Notes under the pieces: generated by a model
What the model was told of the DNA's origin: nothing
The model's database searches: none
What the model saw: only the letters and a program-made list of their open reading frames with translations
Made by a program: the position numbers and the translations under genes
NCBI GenBank assembly: GCA_036426205.1
Contig: CM071567.1
Coordinates: 295,746,150 to 295,810,149 of the forward strand
Reading direction: 5' to 3'
Length of the DNA stretch: 64,000 bases
Source of the DNA: Ascaphus truei
Taxonomy: Eukaryota; Chordata; Amphibia; Anura; Ascaphidae
In this document: positions 21,770 to 33,440 of the stretch, in pieces
Position numbering within the stretch: the stretch's first letter is position 1
How the letters are laid out: each line of letters starts with the position of its first letter

Positions 21770-22835
21770 CAAAAAAGTTTTTCACACAGAATACATAAAG
21801 ACCACTCTACTTGGAAACTGGATCAGCAAAACTAGATCTTCTAGTTTTGCAACAACCACACAGCAAATATCTTCCTGGTCCACGTTTCTTTCCTTGTCCC
21901 TCTGTTGAATTTGGTGGACTTAGCCTCTGAGATATTAGGCGATTTACTCAGAGCCTTGGATATTCTCCAATGGACTGAATATCAGGGTGACTCACACCAA
22001 GCGGAACTGATGGACTCCTGAAAAAACTTAGATGGATCTCTTACAACTGATGACTCTTGAGCGGGGTGTCAAATCGTGATGGGTGATAAAACTCCTCTTC
22101 CCCCCCCTCCCTCCTTCTTATGTTAACGCATAGACCAAACTTCCCCTTCCTGCACAGCTTCAATATACCACCTGTGCCACCCCCCTTTGCCCAGTGACAA
22201 AATATCTGCTTCTCGTCACAGACCCCCATTGCTGCCAGCTTTTAAGACCCGTTGAAGTTCTCCACTTTTTGTATTACTCCACTGGAGGGCATCATCCCCC
22301 AGGGTCCCTTAAAAGTCAGGCCTTCTGAATGGTTGGGTCACAAACTAGCAGGGTGAATCTTTAAACTGTATTCTGTCCCCGGCCAGTCATGTAAATCCCC
22401 CCACGCTCACATAACTGAACCTACCAAACAGGGCCCATGCCATTTTTGCCTATTTTACAACATGGTACTCAGTAATAAACAACATCATCTACATTCTCTC
22501 TCCGACATTTGCTACAAAAACATTAGAACATTAGGATTAGTCCTTCAACATATCAGCTGGGGTGGTTACCCCCATTCTCTTTTCCCTCCTATTCAAAACA
22601 TTGTTACATACTTCAATACATTATATGATTTTCCCCCCTGAACCCTATTTTTAATCAACCAAACCGCTGTCTTATACCTGGCTGGAGTGTGGGATATACA
22701 TTAACCCCTGTGTGCCCATTTTTTATACCTTTTCCTGCTCTGTGCTGAGCGGGCACCACCCCAGCACCTCGGATAATCGGAAACACAACGCAATTTCTCA
22801 TATTTTTTCTTACACACTCACATAATGCATCACAA
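21770..22835. other. No gene recognised
   Basis: Mixed, CCC-rich sequence. No terminal repeats, tandem units or protein-like frames could be supported. Confidence 0.4.
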
Positions 22836-22839
22836 TGCC

Positions 22840-23260
22840 CGGGCCACAAGAGCTACACTTAGACCCCAAAACCAACACGGTCGGGGTACCAAGTTGCTTG
22901 ACCTTATTATAGCCTGGTGTCCTACCCTCCCCCCCCGCCGCCAATTGATCCCACGATTTTAACATGGGGTACAGCTCCCCATAACGGGCCCTGTGTCCAC
23001 GGAAGTAGTGTGGGTCCCTGTGACCTAAATCAATGCGGTTCAAGCCTCCGGATACACCCCTGCACAATACTGTAATGTTAGAATTTAATACAACCCCCCA
23101 CCGGTCCGCCTGTGAAGTGCAAACGCAGTTAGAGTAACTGAATTCGTCTATCTTACTGGCATCTATTACAGAGAGCAGACCCTGGTAGGTGATCCACAAC
23201 CAGGACCCTGCTGTGTTACTCCTGATGGCCCTTATTCGTGCAACTGAACATCTCTGTCGC
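22840..23260 (-). repeat. Foldback repeat family, partial copy
   Basis: The blocks CCCATAACGGGCCCTGTGTC, GAAGTAGTGTGGGTCCC and AATCAATGCGGTTCAAGCCT correspond to the right arm of the palindrome at 60933-61015. The opposite arm is not evident, so this copy is single-armed or decayed. Confidence 0.5.
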
Positions 23261-23319
23261 AACGCCTAGTAGGCTTAACGCGGGATGTACCCATGTAAAT
23301 GTTTCGAATAACTGGCCAC

Positions 23320-24050
23320 CGCCGGATCTGTATTGGTACTGTTCCCTATGTCATCCTTTCCCCCCAGACCCCCCAAAATCTACAGGTACTTTAAACCTAT
23401 ACGGTCCTACTATAAGTGCAAGTATCACATCAATGCATGCTTTGGCTTCCCCACTCCCTCCAAAATAGCTAAATCTGTTTAACAATGGACTGTGCTGGCT
23501 CATGGTAGACATTATTTTTTCTATTTTCCTTTTTTCTATTTTGCATGTCTGAGATCTGGGCACAGACAACAACTGTCAGAACCGAAAAAAACCCTGGTTG
23601 GCACGTAACACTCAACACCCGACGCAATACGCCCAAGTAACCATGCTCAAACCCTGCTGCCATTGTCCCTTCCTCCCCAACCCCCCAAACACGTAAGGTC
23701 TTTAAACCTCTATTTCCTATTGTAATAGTCTGTAGCCCGTCATGCAGCTTTTTCTCCTCACCCACCCCCCCACCCCCAATGCAAAATACAAGGCACTATT
23801 GTCATAATGTACGATTTCCCTCATGTCATGTGCCCCTTTCCCACAAACCCCAAAACCTAGGGGGTACTTACAAACCTCTAGACCACTGAATGTGCAGAAG
23901 TACATGCAATGCATGCTTTGTCTCCTCAGGACACAAGGCTCGATGTTTATAATTGTACTGTTCCCATGTCATGAGCCCTTTCTTCCTCTCCCAAACCCTC
24001 CAAAAATCTGGATTGAATAAGGTAATCGGTGCGATTGTAAATAACTATGC
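23320..24050 (+). repeat. CT-rich complex repeat, copy 2
   Basis: It runs parallel to 25030-25660 over its whole length: ATGCATGCTTTGGCTTCC, TGGACTGTGCTGGC, TTTTGCATGTCTGAGATCTG, CATGCTCAAACCCTGCTGCC, TTTGTCTCCTCAGGACACAA, and ending GGTGCGATTGTAAATA. Differences are mostly short insertions and deletions. Confidence 0.65.
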
Positions 24051-24059
24051 ACGACAGAA

Positions 24060-25025
24060 ATCCCTCGTGGAAAAATGAAGCACAGCCGGTCCAGAAAAAA
24101 CAATCTGGGCTAGGTTTCGAATAATTAAAAATATTCTTTACACTGTGAGGTTGCACAGCACATGTGCGCGGCTGATAGTGGGACCTCTGACCTGTTTCCG
24201 CGCTGAGATAGCGCTTCCTCCCAAGAGTTAACTCCCTTCAAAGGTAATGGTTTATACTTAAATACCTTGCAACACACCAGATACACTATTGTGTAGATGG
24301 CATTGTGCTCTAGGTCAACAGCCTTTTCCAAGTCCTCCAAGAGGTAGAGTCAGTAGTGACCCAAAGTGGAATGTCCAAAATGTTATATACTGTAACAAAT
24401 AAAATGGCAAAAACATTGTTTAGTACAAATCATAATATACAAACTACATATTACTGAAGGTAAGGGAAATTAAAAAAACACACGTGCCACAAAGACATTG
24501 TATATTGTAGTTGTAGAAATACTTAGGTTGTGGAAACAATACCTAACAGAGTGGAACTATAGAACAGTAATCTGGCAGTAAAAAGTAAAATGGGATATAA
24601 GTATCATAATAAAAAAATGTTGATACTTGACAGAAAATAATGGAGTGTAAATAATAAGACTAACGTGTATAAATATAAGTCACAATCCAGTAACATACAT
24701 ATTTGAGGTCACATGTTTAACAAATCTAAAATTGGTTTGAATCTCACTTAACTATCTGAAGAGCAATATCAATAGTTTATTACGTCGTGAAATGAGCTTA
24801 TTTAAAAATAACTACACATAATGTCATGTCATTATAAATGACACATCTAATATAATTGATATAAGATAGTGATTATTACCTAATGTAAATCTCCATAGTC
24901 TATGCATGAATGTATATAAAATACATCAAGCAAATTTAGCAGCGATCATATATATCATGTTTACAAGCTTCTGACCCAACATCATTTTCCTCTTATATAC
25001 AAAATACACAGAGATAATATTATTC
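24060..25025. other. No gene recognised
   Basis: Strongly AT-rich sequence between two copies of the CT-rich repeat. No supported feature. Confidence 0.4.
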
Positions 25026-25029
25026 ACTT

Positions 25030-25660
25030 AAAACCTTATTCTACTTGTACAAGTGCAGCACAAGCACTGCAATGCATGCTTGCCTCCTCCAACCCCTCCT
25101 TCCACAATAGAATATACTGTTTACAAATGAACTGTGCTGGCATCATGGTCCAATTTATTTTTTTTCTATTTTGCATGTCTGGATCTGGGCAAAGACAACG
25201 TGCAGGAAAAACAACCCTTGGTGCAGGAAACCTCTCCCAGCAATACTGCCCAGGTAAGACACAGTGCTCAAACCCATGAATGCCATGTCCTTCCCCCAAA
25301 CCCCCAAACTAAGGTACTTTTAACCCTATTCCTTGTAACAGTGTTGTAGCCCATGTCATGCATGCTTTGTCTCCTCACACCACCACCCCCCCCCCCCAAC
25401 AAAGATACAAGGCACATTGTCATAATGTACTATTTCCCATGTCATTGCCCTTTCCCCACACCCCCCAAACCTAGGTACTAAAACCTCTAGACCTACTGTA
25501 AAGTGCAGAGTACATGCAATGCATGCTTGTCTCCTCAAGTACAAGCTCTTTAGTTATAACGTACTTTTCCCCATGTCATCACTTTCTTTCTCCAAACACC
25601 TCTCCAAAACCTCTGATTGAATATGTACGGTGCGATTTGTAAATATATATAGTATCTCTT
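25030..25660 (+). repeat. CT-rich complex repeat, copy 3
   Basis: It shares the ordered blocks of copy 2, including AACTGTGCTGGCATCATGG, TTTTGCATGTCTGGATCTGG, CCTCTCCCAGCAATACTGCC and GGTGCGATTTGTAAATA at the end. Internal units 'CATGTCATGCATGCTTTGTC' and 'TGCAATGCATGCTTGTCTCC' show the tandem substructure. Confidence 0.65.
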
Positions 25661-25999
25661 TTCTTTCACGACCAAGATGTCCAGAGCACCATCCATTGAG
25701 AAAAGAAAAGACAAAATTGTAACTTCGGCGAAGAGGCGACGTTTTAGTTTTGGTATTATGCTTTTCTTTTTTCCTTTGTTATCCAAAAAATATTTGTTTC
25801 CTTCTTAACTATGTTGGTGGGTTCATGTTTTACTGTTTACACACCTTACAATAGTACAGGTATAGTACTGTACATAAAGTTATAAGGCATTTAAATATAT
25901 ATAACATATCTGACATACAGTACAGTACCCGTAACAGTATATCAATCATAAATTATTTTGCTTTAGTGCTTAAATAGTAATAGAAAAAAGCTGAACCAA

Positions 26000-26810
26000 A
26001 TGACTGCCTCTATTAATATCGTGTTTGTGAATTAAATGTATAATTCAGTGATATAATAATGTAAACCTGTTACTTTATAAGTGAGGATGGCTCCTAGATT
26101 CGTGGAATGGCCACAACCACCAGGGCTAAAGGATACAAAGACACCAAAAACAAGCGCAAAAAACCTCATAGGTGTAGTATATATAAATATAATGTGATAA
26201 AACAGGTGAGTATGCACGTACATCAGTTCTAAAAATTACTACGAGTACATGTTGTGGACATGTTACCAGTCGCAACAGATGGTGGTAAGCGATCACCGGA
26301 TGACTTTCCCTTCTCCTCTCCTCTCACTTGTATTCTTTGTATACGCTCAGCATGCCGTGATACAGGCAGCAGCCCCTCAGCATGATACAACAGCACCCGG
26401 TGAGTACAGCTGTCCCCGACGTGTTTCACTGTGGCAGTTTGCAGGAAAGGCAAGCTCTCGGTCACGGATTTCAAGGCGTATTGTCTGCACGTGTGGCGTC
26501 GCTTCACAGCGCCAAGTCCGGATGACGTCATCAAGCGGCGCCATCACTCATCAGTCTGCCAGCGCCACGGAGCGTAGGGTGCAAACGGAGATGGAGCCGT
26601 ATACAAATATGGTAAAACACACTGCAGGTAGTGTCAGAATGCGCCCTCTTATCCACGCGTNNNNNNNNNNNNNNNNNNNNNNNNNNNNNNNNNNNNNNNN
26701 NNNNNNNNNNNNNNNNNNNNNNNNNNNNNNNNNNNNNNNNNNNNNNNNNNNNNNNNNNNNNCAGTCCTCTAAAACAAATGAGGGAAATTTAAAGGATAGG
26801 TCCCCCTATA
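26000..26810 (-). repeat. Penelope element 3' arm, minus-strand copy
   Basis: This matches the arm at 10258-11033 in the same orientation, but with many 1-4 base insertions and deletions and a 101-base N gap where the hammerhead-like core should be. On the minus strand it follows the 3' region of the body at 26811-28170. Confidence 0.75.
26661..26761. other. Assembly gap (101 N)
   Basis: The run of N interrupts the Penelope arm right after ATCCACGCGT. The frame that crosses it is meaningless. Confidence 0.99.
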
Positions 26811-28170
26811 CATATTACTTTATTAAGGATAGGGGAATCCAATGAAAAAAACGAAATATTAAGAAAAATATAATAAAATAACCAGATATAAATGTTAAAC
26901 ATCTATAACTGCATAATGAAGACAGTAAATATAGAAAGAAAAGGATATAAATGAACACGACAGATTGACCTTTCACAGAGATTATCATTATTGGATTTAT
27001 AATAGATAACCTATATTCATTAATACTAAGAACTTTAAGACAAGTAAAAATATTTGTAAATATTTTTAAAGGATTCATTATTTAGTATAAAGACCAGACA
27101 TCAATTCGTCGTTTAATCTAACGGGGGACAGTGTTTGTAATTTGTAGATCAAACACTATCTTGTTAGAGAGCTTTTTCTCTTATCTCCTCACCTTCTTCC
27201 TGCGGGATTACGTTGAATGCCAATATATCTAAGACAACTATGGTCACTATTATGTTTTAACTTAAAATGTCTGGAGACAGCTATGGTTCTCTAATCCTAA
27301 TCTTATATTCTAGCATGCTCCAGAATTTACTCTTAATTCAAGGTAAGTTTTGTCCGATCACGACATACTGGTTCCGCATGGACATTGGGGAGGTACACTA
27401 CATACACTGCGCGCGCACCACTGTATTCGAGCGGCTAGTCCCAGAGACGAGTATTACCGGGTGATTAAGTGGACCTGTTCCCGCGGAGTGCAGTTGAGGG
27501 TACCTTGTTCCTAGATCAGCGGCAGGGGGGTATTCACGGATTTGAAGTATTTTATTCCCGCTGCTATTGACTGCCAATATGCACAGTATAATAATATTAC
27601 TCAATAATAACCAATTACATTCTGAATTTAGTGCCATCTGGTGACAGCGAAGCATTGCAGCCTTGAACAGTCCGTAATATCATTATCATTGTCAACTAGA
27701 TCAGGCCGCCAGTCAGCAAGTGAAGACCAAGCGGAAGGACAAACGCAAACGGGGCTTGTCAGAGAGGTGAGGAGGCGGCGCCATTCCAGGTATCTGCCCG
27801 GTACCATAGGCCCGTGTATTGTTGCTCGAATAAAGTGTTGAGTCGGAACTGCCAAGTATGTTATCTACAGGATATACAATCTTTTATTATAAACTGTCTT
27901 TGAGTAGATGTGAAGACAAATTTCTTCCGTTCCAAACAAGCATTTACAAGATTTACATTTACCACAAGCTATAGTTACCGCTAGGGCTGGTGTAGCCAGA
28001 ACTGAGTCTAGCTGATGGATTAGTTGGAGGTCAATCATCATAGGTGTAAATAGTGTTTGAGACTTTTGGCCTTACGGTAGATAAAACTAGGCTGCCCCAA
28101 CACCTCTTAATATATTGAATGGCGTCTACAATAAATTCACAGTTGAGGGGATGCAACTCCTCATCCTTCG
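26811..28170 (-). pseudogene. Penelope-like body, minus strand, split by the same MITE
   Basis: Reading the minus strand from 28170 down, the linker region (matching GTAAATGTAAATCTTGTAAA at 11530), the MITE, and then the GIY-YIG region and T-rich 3' end at 26811 are recognisable. Blocks such as GGAGGTACACTACATACACT and AGACCAGACATCAATTCGTC are reverse complements of 12040 and 12340. Many small indels break every frame. The part before the linker is short or lost. The body lies between two long inverted arms (26000-26810 and 28185-28820), giving the most complete Penelope outline in the window. Confidence 0.8.
27405..27856 (+). mobile_element. Tc1-like-family MITE, copy 3 (inside Penelope, same site)
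   Basis: Ends CACTGCGCGCGC and, in reverse complement, CTTGGCAGTTCCGACTC, both leading into TTTATTCGAG-like text (TGTATTCGAG at the left). TA lies at 27403-27404 and 27857-27858. The flanks (CACTACA to the left, TGTTATCTACAGGATATACA to the right) place it at the same position, and in the same orientation relative to the Penelope frame, as the MITE at 11639-12037. Confidence 0.85.
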
Positions 28171-28184
28171 ATAAAGTTTCCTTA

Positions 28185-28820
28185 ATGGACTCAAAATAAA
28201 CAGCCAATCACAGGAGAGGGTTTGGTATAAGAAGCGCCCCATTATAGACCTCCGATATCCCTGACGGAGTACCTTTGAAGTACGAAACGCGTTGGATAAG
28301 AGGGCGCATTCTGACACTACCTGCAGTGTGTTTTTACCCTATCTTGCTACTTGGCTCCATCTCCGTTTTTGCAACCTATGCTCTCTACGCTCCTGTGGCT
28401 GGCTGAGACTGCTGAGTGATCGGCGCCGCTTGATGACATCATTCGATGCATGCTGCAAGCGGACGCCACACGTGCAGACACATGCCTGAAAGCCAGTGAC
28501 TGAGAGCTTGCTTCCCCACAAACTGCCACAGCTAACACGTCGGGAGACAGCTGTACTCCACCGGGCTGCTGTATCCATGCTGAGGGGCTGCTGCCCTGTA
28601 TCACGGCGTCCTGAGCGATACCACAAGCGAGACGTGAGAGGAGAAGGAGAGTTATCCGGTGATCCTTACCCACCATCTGTTGCTGACTGGTAACATGTCC
28701 ACAACATGTACTGCTAGTATTTATTGAACTGATGTACGTGCAATACTCACCTGTTCTATCACATTATAATTTTATATATACTACACTATGAGGTTTTTTG
28801 CGCTGTTTCTTTTATCTTTA
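28185..28820 (+). repeat. Penelope element arm, opposite orientation
   Basis: This is the reverse complement of 10420-11000 at high identity: ACAGCCAATCACAGGAGAGG, a hammerhead-like core at 28261-28292, GATAAGAGGGCGCATTCTGA, ACTACACTATGAGG and a TTTTTTGCGCTGTTTC end. With 26000-26810 it forms inverted terminal arms around the minus-strand body. The frames in it are repeat shadows. Confidence 0.85.
28261..28292 (+). ncRNA. Hammerhead-like core in the arm
   Basis: CTGACGG, A-less junction, AGTAC-loop-GTAC, GAAACGCGT. The A of CTGACGA is G here, which would be expected to damage a hammerhead core. Confidence 0.35.
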
Positions 28821-28829
28821 TACAAAAAC

Positions 28830-30640
28830 AACGCCAGTTGTAAATGAGAGAGAGAGAGATCTTTGCATATCATTAGCATGGCCATTCTAGTTAGCGTCTC
28901 TTTACGACAATAACAGACCCCTGTGGATATGGGTCTAGGAGAGTGATATACCCAATTTTGTTTTGATGCACTACATACATTTCTGCTTCAAATGTAAGAC
29001 ACAATTTCATACAGATTGTTAGCCAGGAAAGTAATTTCTATCTAACTCCTCTTTCTGACACTCCCTAAATTACTGAATAATGCACATAAAACTAAATTGG
29101 AGCAAAGTTCTTTGATACATTGGAGTAGAACCACAAGAGGACAATGGCACTTTGCATAATTTTTGCTTCAAAATTTCCATGATATACTGTAACACCTCTT
29201 AATATTTTCTGCTATGCATCGGTTCATTAAATATATTAGACTGTGATACAAGGTATACAATATCCATATCCTACTGCATTATTTTATCTTGTAGGGTTCC
29301 CCAAGAACGGAAACATCAGCATCAAGGAAACAATGCCACATTGTTGGTGTAAAGGCTCCTACTGGGTATCAGTGAAGTAAAGGCATTTCCAACATTTACA
29401 CTTTCTTCTTTAAAGTAACGTGTGCTCCTTTGCATGTTATTTCCCAGAAGCCCTGACTGCAGTGGAAGAATTGTATGCTAAGAGATAATGTTGAAAGATA
29501 ATTGGTTGCAGACATGTCCGAGACATGTTAATGTGCCCACAAAGGATATTTTTATTTCAAGTAACATGAAACCATATGTTTTGAGTATCAGTGTGTACAG
29601 CTATTAATGTGGTCAGTTAGCTATTTCCCTATGTTTCTCAGTTTTCACACGTTCCATAGACAAATTAGTGATTTCTTTCTTACTTAGACATTAAAGAGAT
29701 ACAACCAAAGAAGCTTGAACACTTTTTTTCGTATTCTATAACAGCCTCTTCATGCATGTTCTATCAAACAATACAGTTACAATTCAATAGGTTTACTGTA
29801 CATTTAGAGCAATGCTGTTCTCTTGTGTGTCAGATGTGCTTTCCATTTACATTATTTCCATGTGATTTTTCAACAGGATTCCCACTGATTGATTGCATAG
29901 AAGCCGCAATGTACTGTAACAGTATAAAAAAAAGGCCATTATTACGTCCACATAGCAACCTGTGATTAAATTACATTTATACTCATTATTCACTCATTTG
30001 CTTCTGTGGGATGCTTTAATATTTTTCTCATTGGTTTATTTATTAGCTTTAGAAATTCGGTGTGCTGTTTAACAGTTTATTGTTTTCTACTACTAGCAGC
30101 AATCATTGAAAAAAAAACAGTTAGAGCTATTGTTACAGCAGAAATAGCCCAACACAGATCGTAAAGTCCCTGGTGATCAAGAAACTATATAATGCTGACT
30201 AGTTTCAGCAGCGACAGCAAAAATTTTGCAAGCCAGATGCTCAGATTTCAGCATCCTTAATGGTTTAACTCTTTCTATTTCTACACAAACAAAAATCTTT
30301 TCAAATTGCTAAACATTATAATGTATTGCTTTTCGAAAATGAAAAACTTCTTTATCTTACAATGCTCCTTACATTATAAATAGTAACTGAAATGTTAAAA
30401 TAATTGAATTAAACATTTGAATCTGTCATGTTTTATAATAATTGATTGAACATGCTTTTAAGGGAAGGTCAAAAATATGTCTTGCAAATTTGTTCACATG
30501 GCAAAAGTGCTGTACTAAATTTTGAAAATATACTGGGTGGTGATTTCAAACTACAAAGTATTTTGGATTTTTAAAGAATTTAATAGTAACTTACTATAAA
30601 TGACATTTTTTATTTTTCACTGCACATATATTTGCTAATG
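28830..30640. other. No gene recognised
   Basis: AT-rich sequence with a short (GA)n run at 28844-28858. No frames of interest, terminal repeats or tails were found. This is the longest stretch in the window that looks like ordinary unique intergenic or intronic DNA. Confidence 0.5.
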
Positions 30641-31495
30641 TGTAGAACTGATGTCGCCGTGTCGCCTCTTACCTCCGGTGCCAGGGAGGGGGACAGCTGC
30701 GGTGTATGGGAGCGGCGGAGCTCCACAGAGTACCCGGTCAGTGGGGGTTGCCATCTTGTAGTTCGCGCTTGCGCAATTGTAGCCATGAACATGCACATAG
30801 AGGTGAGAAGTTTTGGCGGCCATTTTAGGTTTGCGCATGCGCAGTGGAGTCTTTGCACATGCGCAGTCCCCAGAGTTGCAACGGCCATCTTAGGGACATG
30901 CAAGTAGAATGTTTACACAGTTTGGCAGTTACAGGCAGTTAGAGGCAGTTGCTGGAGTTGCTGGCAGTTACTGGCTGTTGAAAGAAGGGGAGAACCGTTG
31001 AGGTAGTGACCAGGGAGCAGTGCTCCTCTGGACTAGGACTAGGTTTGTCCCTTAGGTCCCAGCTAGGTCCTAACTCCCCTTTTAGATTGTGGCTGCTATA
31101 GGAAAGACCCAAGACAGGGACGCTACCCTTTAGCCTTATAGTGTCAGGTGTAGCATCAGCGAAGAGACGCCACAGGCAACTCTAGATATTAAGGAACTCC
31201 CTCCAGTGGGGGCTCCCTCAAGAGGTGGACGTCTTCAGATCCAGAGAGAGAAGATTCAGCAGACGTCATAGGATCAGACGGATCCTTTTTGCTCATCCCG
31301 CGGTATCTAGGTGTAAGGATTCTGCTCAATCTGTGCCGGGTTTTCACTTCTGTCCAGGTTTTCTATCTCTCCTGCCCTTTCTGCTCTCTGTGGCCATTTT
31401 GGGTACTGGTAGCCTGCTTTATAAGGCTGCAGTTACCATAGAGAGTACCTGAGAAAATTTCTGTGTGTTAACAGCTCCTGTCGGTCTTTGCAGTT
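30640..31495 (+). repeat. Candidate LTR or leader of the gypsy element
   Basis: GC-rich, promoter-like sequence with GCGCATGCGCAGT and GCACATGCGCAGT blocks, GGCAGTTA repeats near 30923-30975, and GGCCATTTT/GGCCATCTT blocks. It lies directly upstream of a gypsy gag, separated by an inserted element. No second copy was found downstream of the integrase, so LTR identity is inferred from position. Confidence 0.35.
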
Positions 31496-31512
31496 ACGCC
31501 TTACCCTCTTGC
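31496..31512 (+). repeat. Target-site duplication, left copy
   Basis: ACGCCTTACCCTCTTGC occurs here and again at 32273-32289, exactly bounding the insertion 31513-32272. Confidence 0.9.
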
Positions 31513-32272
31513 AAAACGTAATATATCAAAAGTGGCGCTCTATTATAAGCTTTAAACATGTGTTAATCCAATATTAACATATAAACCATAAACTGAATAA
31601 ATATAAGTGATACAAACAAATCCTTGAATGCTGCTGTGACCCAGTGCAGGACTGCTCTATTTATAAGCTTTAAACACGTGTTAATCCAATATTAACATAT
31701 AAACCATAAATTGAATAAATATAAGTGATACAAACAAATCCTTGAATGCTGCTGTGACCCACGGAAGAAACGCGGGAAGAAACGCGTAGAGTGAAGGTGA
31801 TTCACAGCCAGCCCGCCAAACAGGAACCCCCGAAGTCTCACTGACGTCACATCCGCCCTGCTGGAACGGGACTGAGTGAGACGCACGCCGAGATGAGGGA
31901 AGGAAAAACTGCACCAAGACATCGGAGGCGAGATCCATTGCGTATCTAAATGCTTTTAAATAGCATACATCATGTGAGTGTATTGTTATATTTTTAACCA
32001 CTTGAATACAGTTTTTAAACAGATCGCGCTATGTTGGCTTTTTTGTGTTTAACCATTTAAGGAATACATTCCCACACCGAGGTTGCAGCCAGCTTATCAT
32101 CACTGCAGAGATACACCCAAAGATACCTTTACATACACAGTATCATCCTCACACTTGTGAGTATAAAAACCAGCAGACTTAAAGAAGAATACCTACTTAT
32201 TTGTCACAATACTGCACCATCAGTTCTATTTTTTATATTTCCACATGTTTGCGCTTCCCTTTGATCACCACG
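31513..32272 (+). mobile_element. Penelope-derived (retrozyme-like?) insertion, 760 bp
   Basis: The insertion is bounded by a perfect 17-bp direct repeat. Its first 230 bp are two tandem copies of a unit of about 115 bp (TATAAGCTTTAAACA.GTG .. CTTGAATGCTGCTGTGACCC). Then comes CGGAAGAAACGCGGGAAGAA with GAAACGCGTAG, which looks like a collapsed hammerhead-like core, followed by an arm-like region and an end TTTGCGCTTCCCTTTGATCA. It has no coding capacity. It interrupts the leader of the gypsy element. Confidence 0.7.
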
Positions 32273-32289
32273 ACGCCTTACCCTCTTGC
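32273..32289 (+). repeat. Target-site duplication, right copy
   Basis: Exact repeat of 31496-31512. Confidence 0.9.
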
Positions 32290-32580
32290 CTGTTTGAATT
32301 CCTATTGCTGAGCCCGGACCGTGACCCAGACCTCGCTGCCTTCCGCCTGCACTGACCTCCGCTTACCTTCTCAACTTTGCACCTCTGCCGCCAGCCCTGA
32401 CCTCTGCCTGTCTCCGGGACTTTGCAACTCTGCCCTGACCCCTGCTTCCATACCAACTACAGATACTCGTACAGGACTCTGTCCCTAGGTTGTGGTCGGT
32501 TTATTTTTTATCCCTACCTCAGCCCTGCTGGTCCACCTCCTGATTTGAGGTGAGCGCCGTCACCTTTTGTTCAGCCAATC

Positions 32581-33110
32581 ATGGACCCCGCTGAGGTAGA
32601 GCGAGCCGTATCTCTCCAAGGGGAACTACTCAGAGCTCATGAGATACGACTCGCCCTGCAAAACCAACAGCTGGCACTTATTTCAGGCCGACTTCAGGAC
32701 GTTTTTACCCGGCTGGACACACTCCAGGTGGGTTCTACCCCTGCACTGTCCTTACCGGAAGCTTCTCCGGCGCCAACCCCATCACCCCCTATGCCAATGG
32801 AACAACAGATTCTGATGCCTCTGCATTATGGAGGGGACCCTATTGCTTGTAGAGGATTTCTGAACCAATGCTCGAGTCAGTTCGAACTCCAGCCCTCCAT
32901 GTTCAGCACTCACCGAACCAGGGTGTAATTTCCCTACTAACAGATGAGGCCTTGGTCTGGCCTTCCCCCTGTGGGAAAGAGAATCCACACTGATCAACTA
33001 CTCTGTTGCCTTTCGCCAGGCATTTTAAAAAGTATTCAATGCCCCCGGTCACGTCTCCTCCGATTCAGCTTCACTCCTTCGAATCCGACAAGGAATCCGT
33101 ACCACCTCCA
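32581..33110 (+). pseudogene. Ty3/gypsy gag (capsid part), frameshifted
   Basis: The ATG at 32581 opens MDPAEVERAVSLQGELLRAH with a heptad-like N-terminal region (residues about 10-45). A Pro-rich linker follows, then the capsid signature CRGFLNQCSSQFELQPSMF (residues about 92-110). The frame is lost at about 32925. The continuation is readable in another frame: LAFPLWERESTLINYSVAFR, an in-frame TAA, then SLLRIRQGIRTT. This P-x-x-CRGFLNQC..FELQP..W-x-S-x-LWER pattern is typical of the vertebrate Sushi/V-clade gypsy gag. The nucleocapsid zinc knuckle is missing. The ATG was chosen because upstream text is leader-like and this is where homology begins. Confidence 0.85.
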
Positions 33111-33440
33111 TGGAGTCCCGACGGATATAGTCTCGGATCACTGATCCCAATTCGTCTCTAGATTTTGGAATTCCTTCTGCCAAAGAATGGGTATCTCCTT
33201 ACATTTTTCTTCTTCCTACCATCCCCAGTACAATGGTCTCACTGAAAGGACCAATCAGTCCTTAGAACAATTCCTCCACTGTTTTGTTTCTGAGCTACAG
33301 GACGACTGGATTGATCTGATCCCAATGGCCATTTTCCCGTAATTCTATGAAGCATGATTCAACACTGGAATCACTGTTCTTCTGTGCCTACGGGTACCAT
33401 CCCGCTGCCCTTCCTCTTTCCAGTCCCCTCTCCTGAGTTA
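33111..33440 (+). pseudogene. Ty3/gypsy integrase core fragment joined to gag
   Basis: Directly after gag the text becomes HGVPTDIVSDH, a stop (TGA at the position of the usual Arg-Gly codons), then SQFVSRFWNSFCQRMGISLH, HPQYNGLTERTNQSLEQFL and QDDWIDLIPMAIFP. These contain the catalytic second Asp (VSD) and Glu (LTER) of a retroviral-type integrase. Protease, reverse transcriptase, RNase H and the integrase zinc domain are absent, so about 2.5-3 kb was deleted between gag and integrase. The fragment decays after 33440. The element cannot move by itself. Confidence 0.85.

Noticed and set aside
26249..26845. 198-codon frame crossing the N gap
   Set aside because: Open only because of unknown bases; lies in a Penelope arm.
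30632..30907. 91-codon frame with overlapping antisense frames as a small gene
   Set aside because: Lies in a GC-rich leader or LTR-like region with repeated GCATGCGCAGT words; no domain or codon bias seen.
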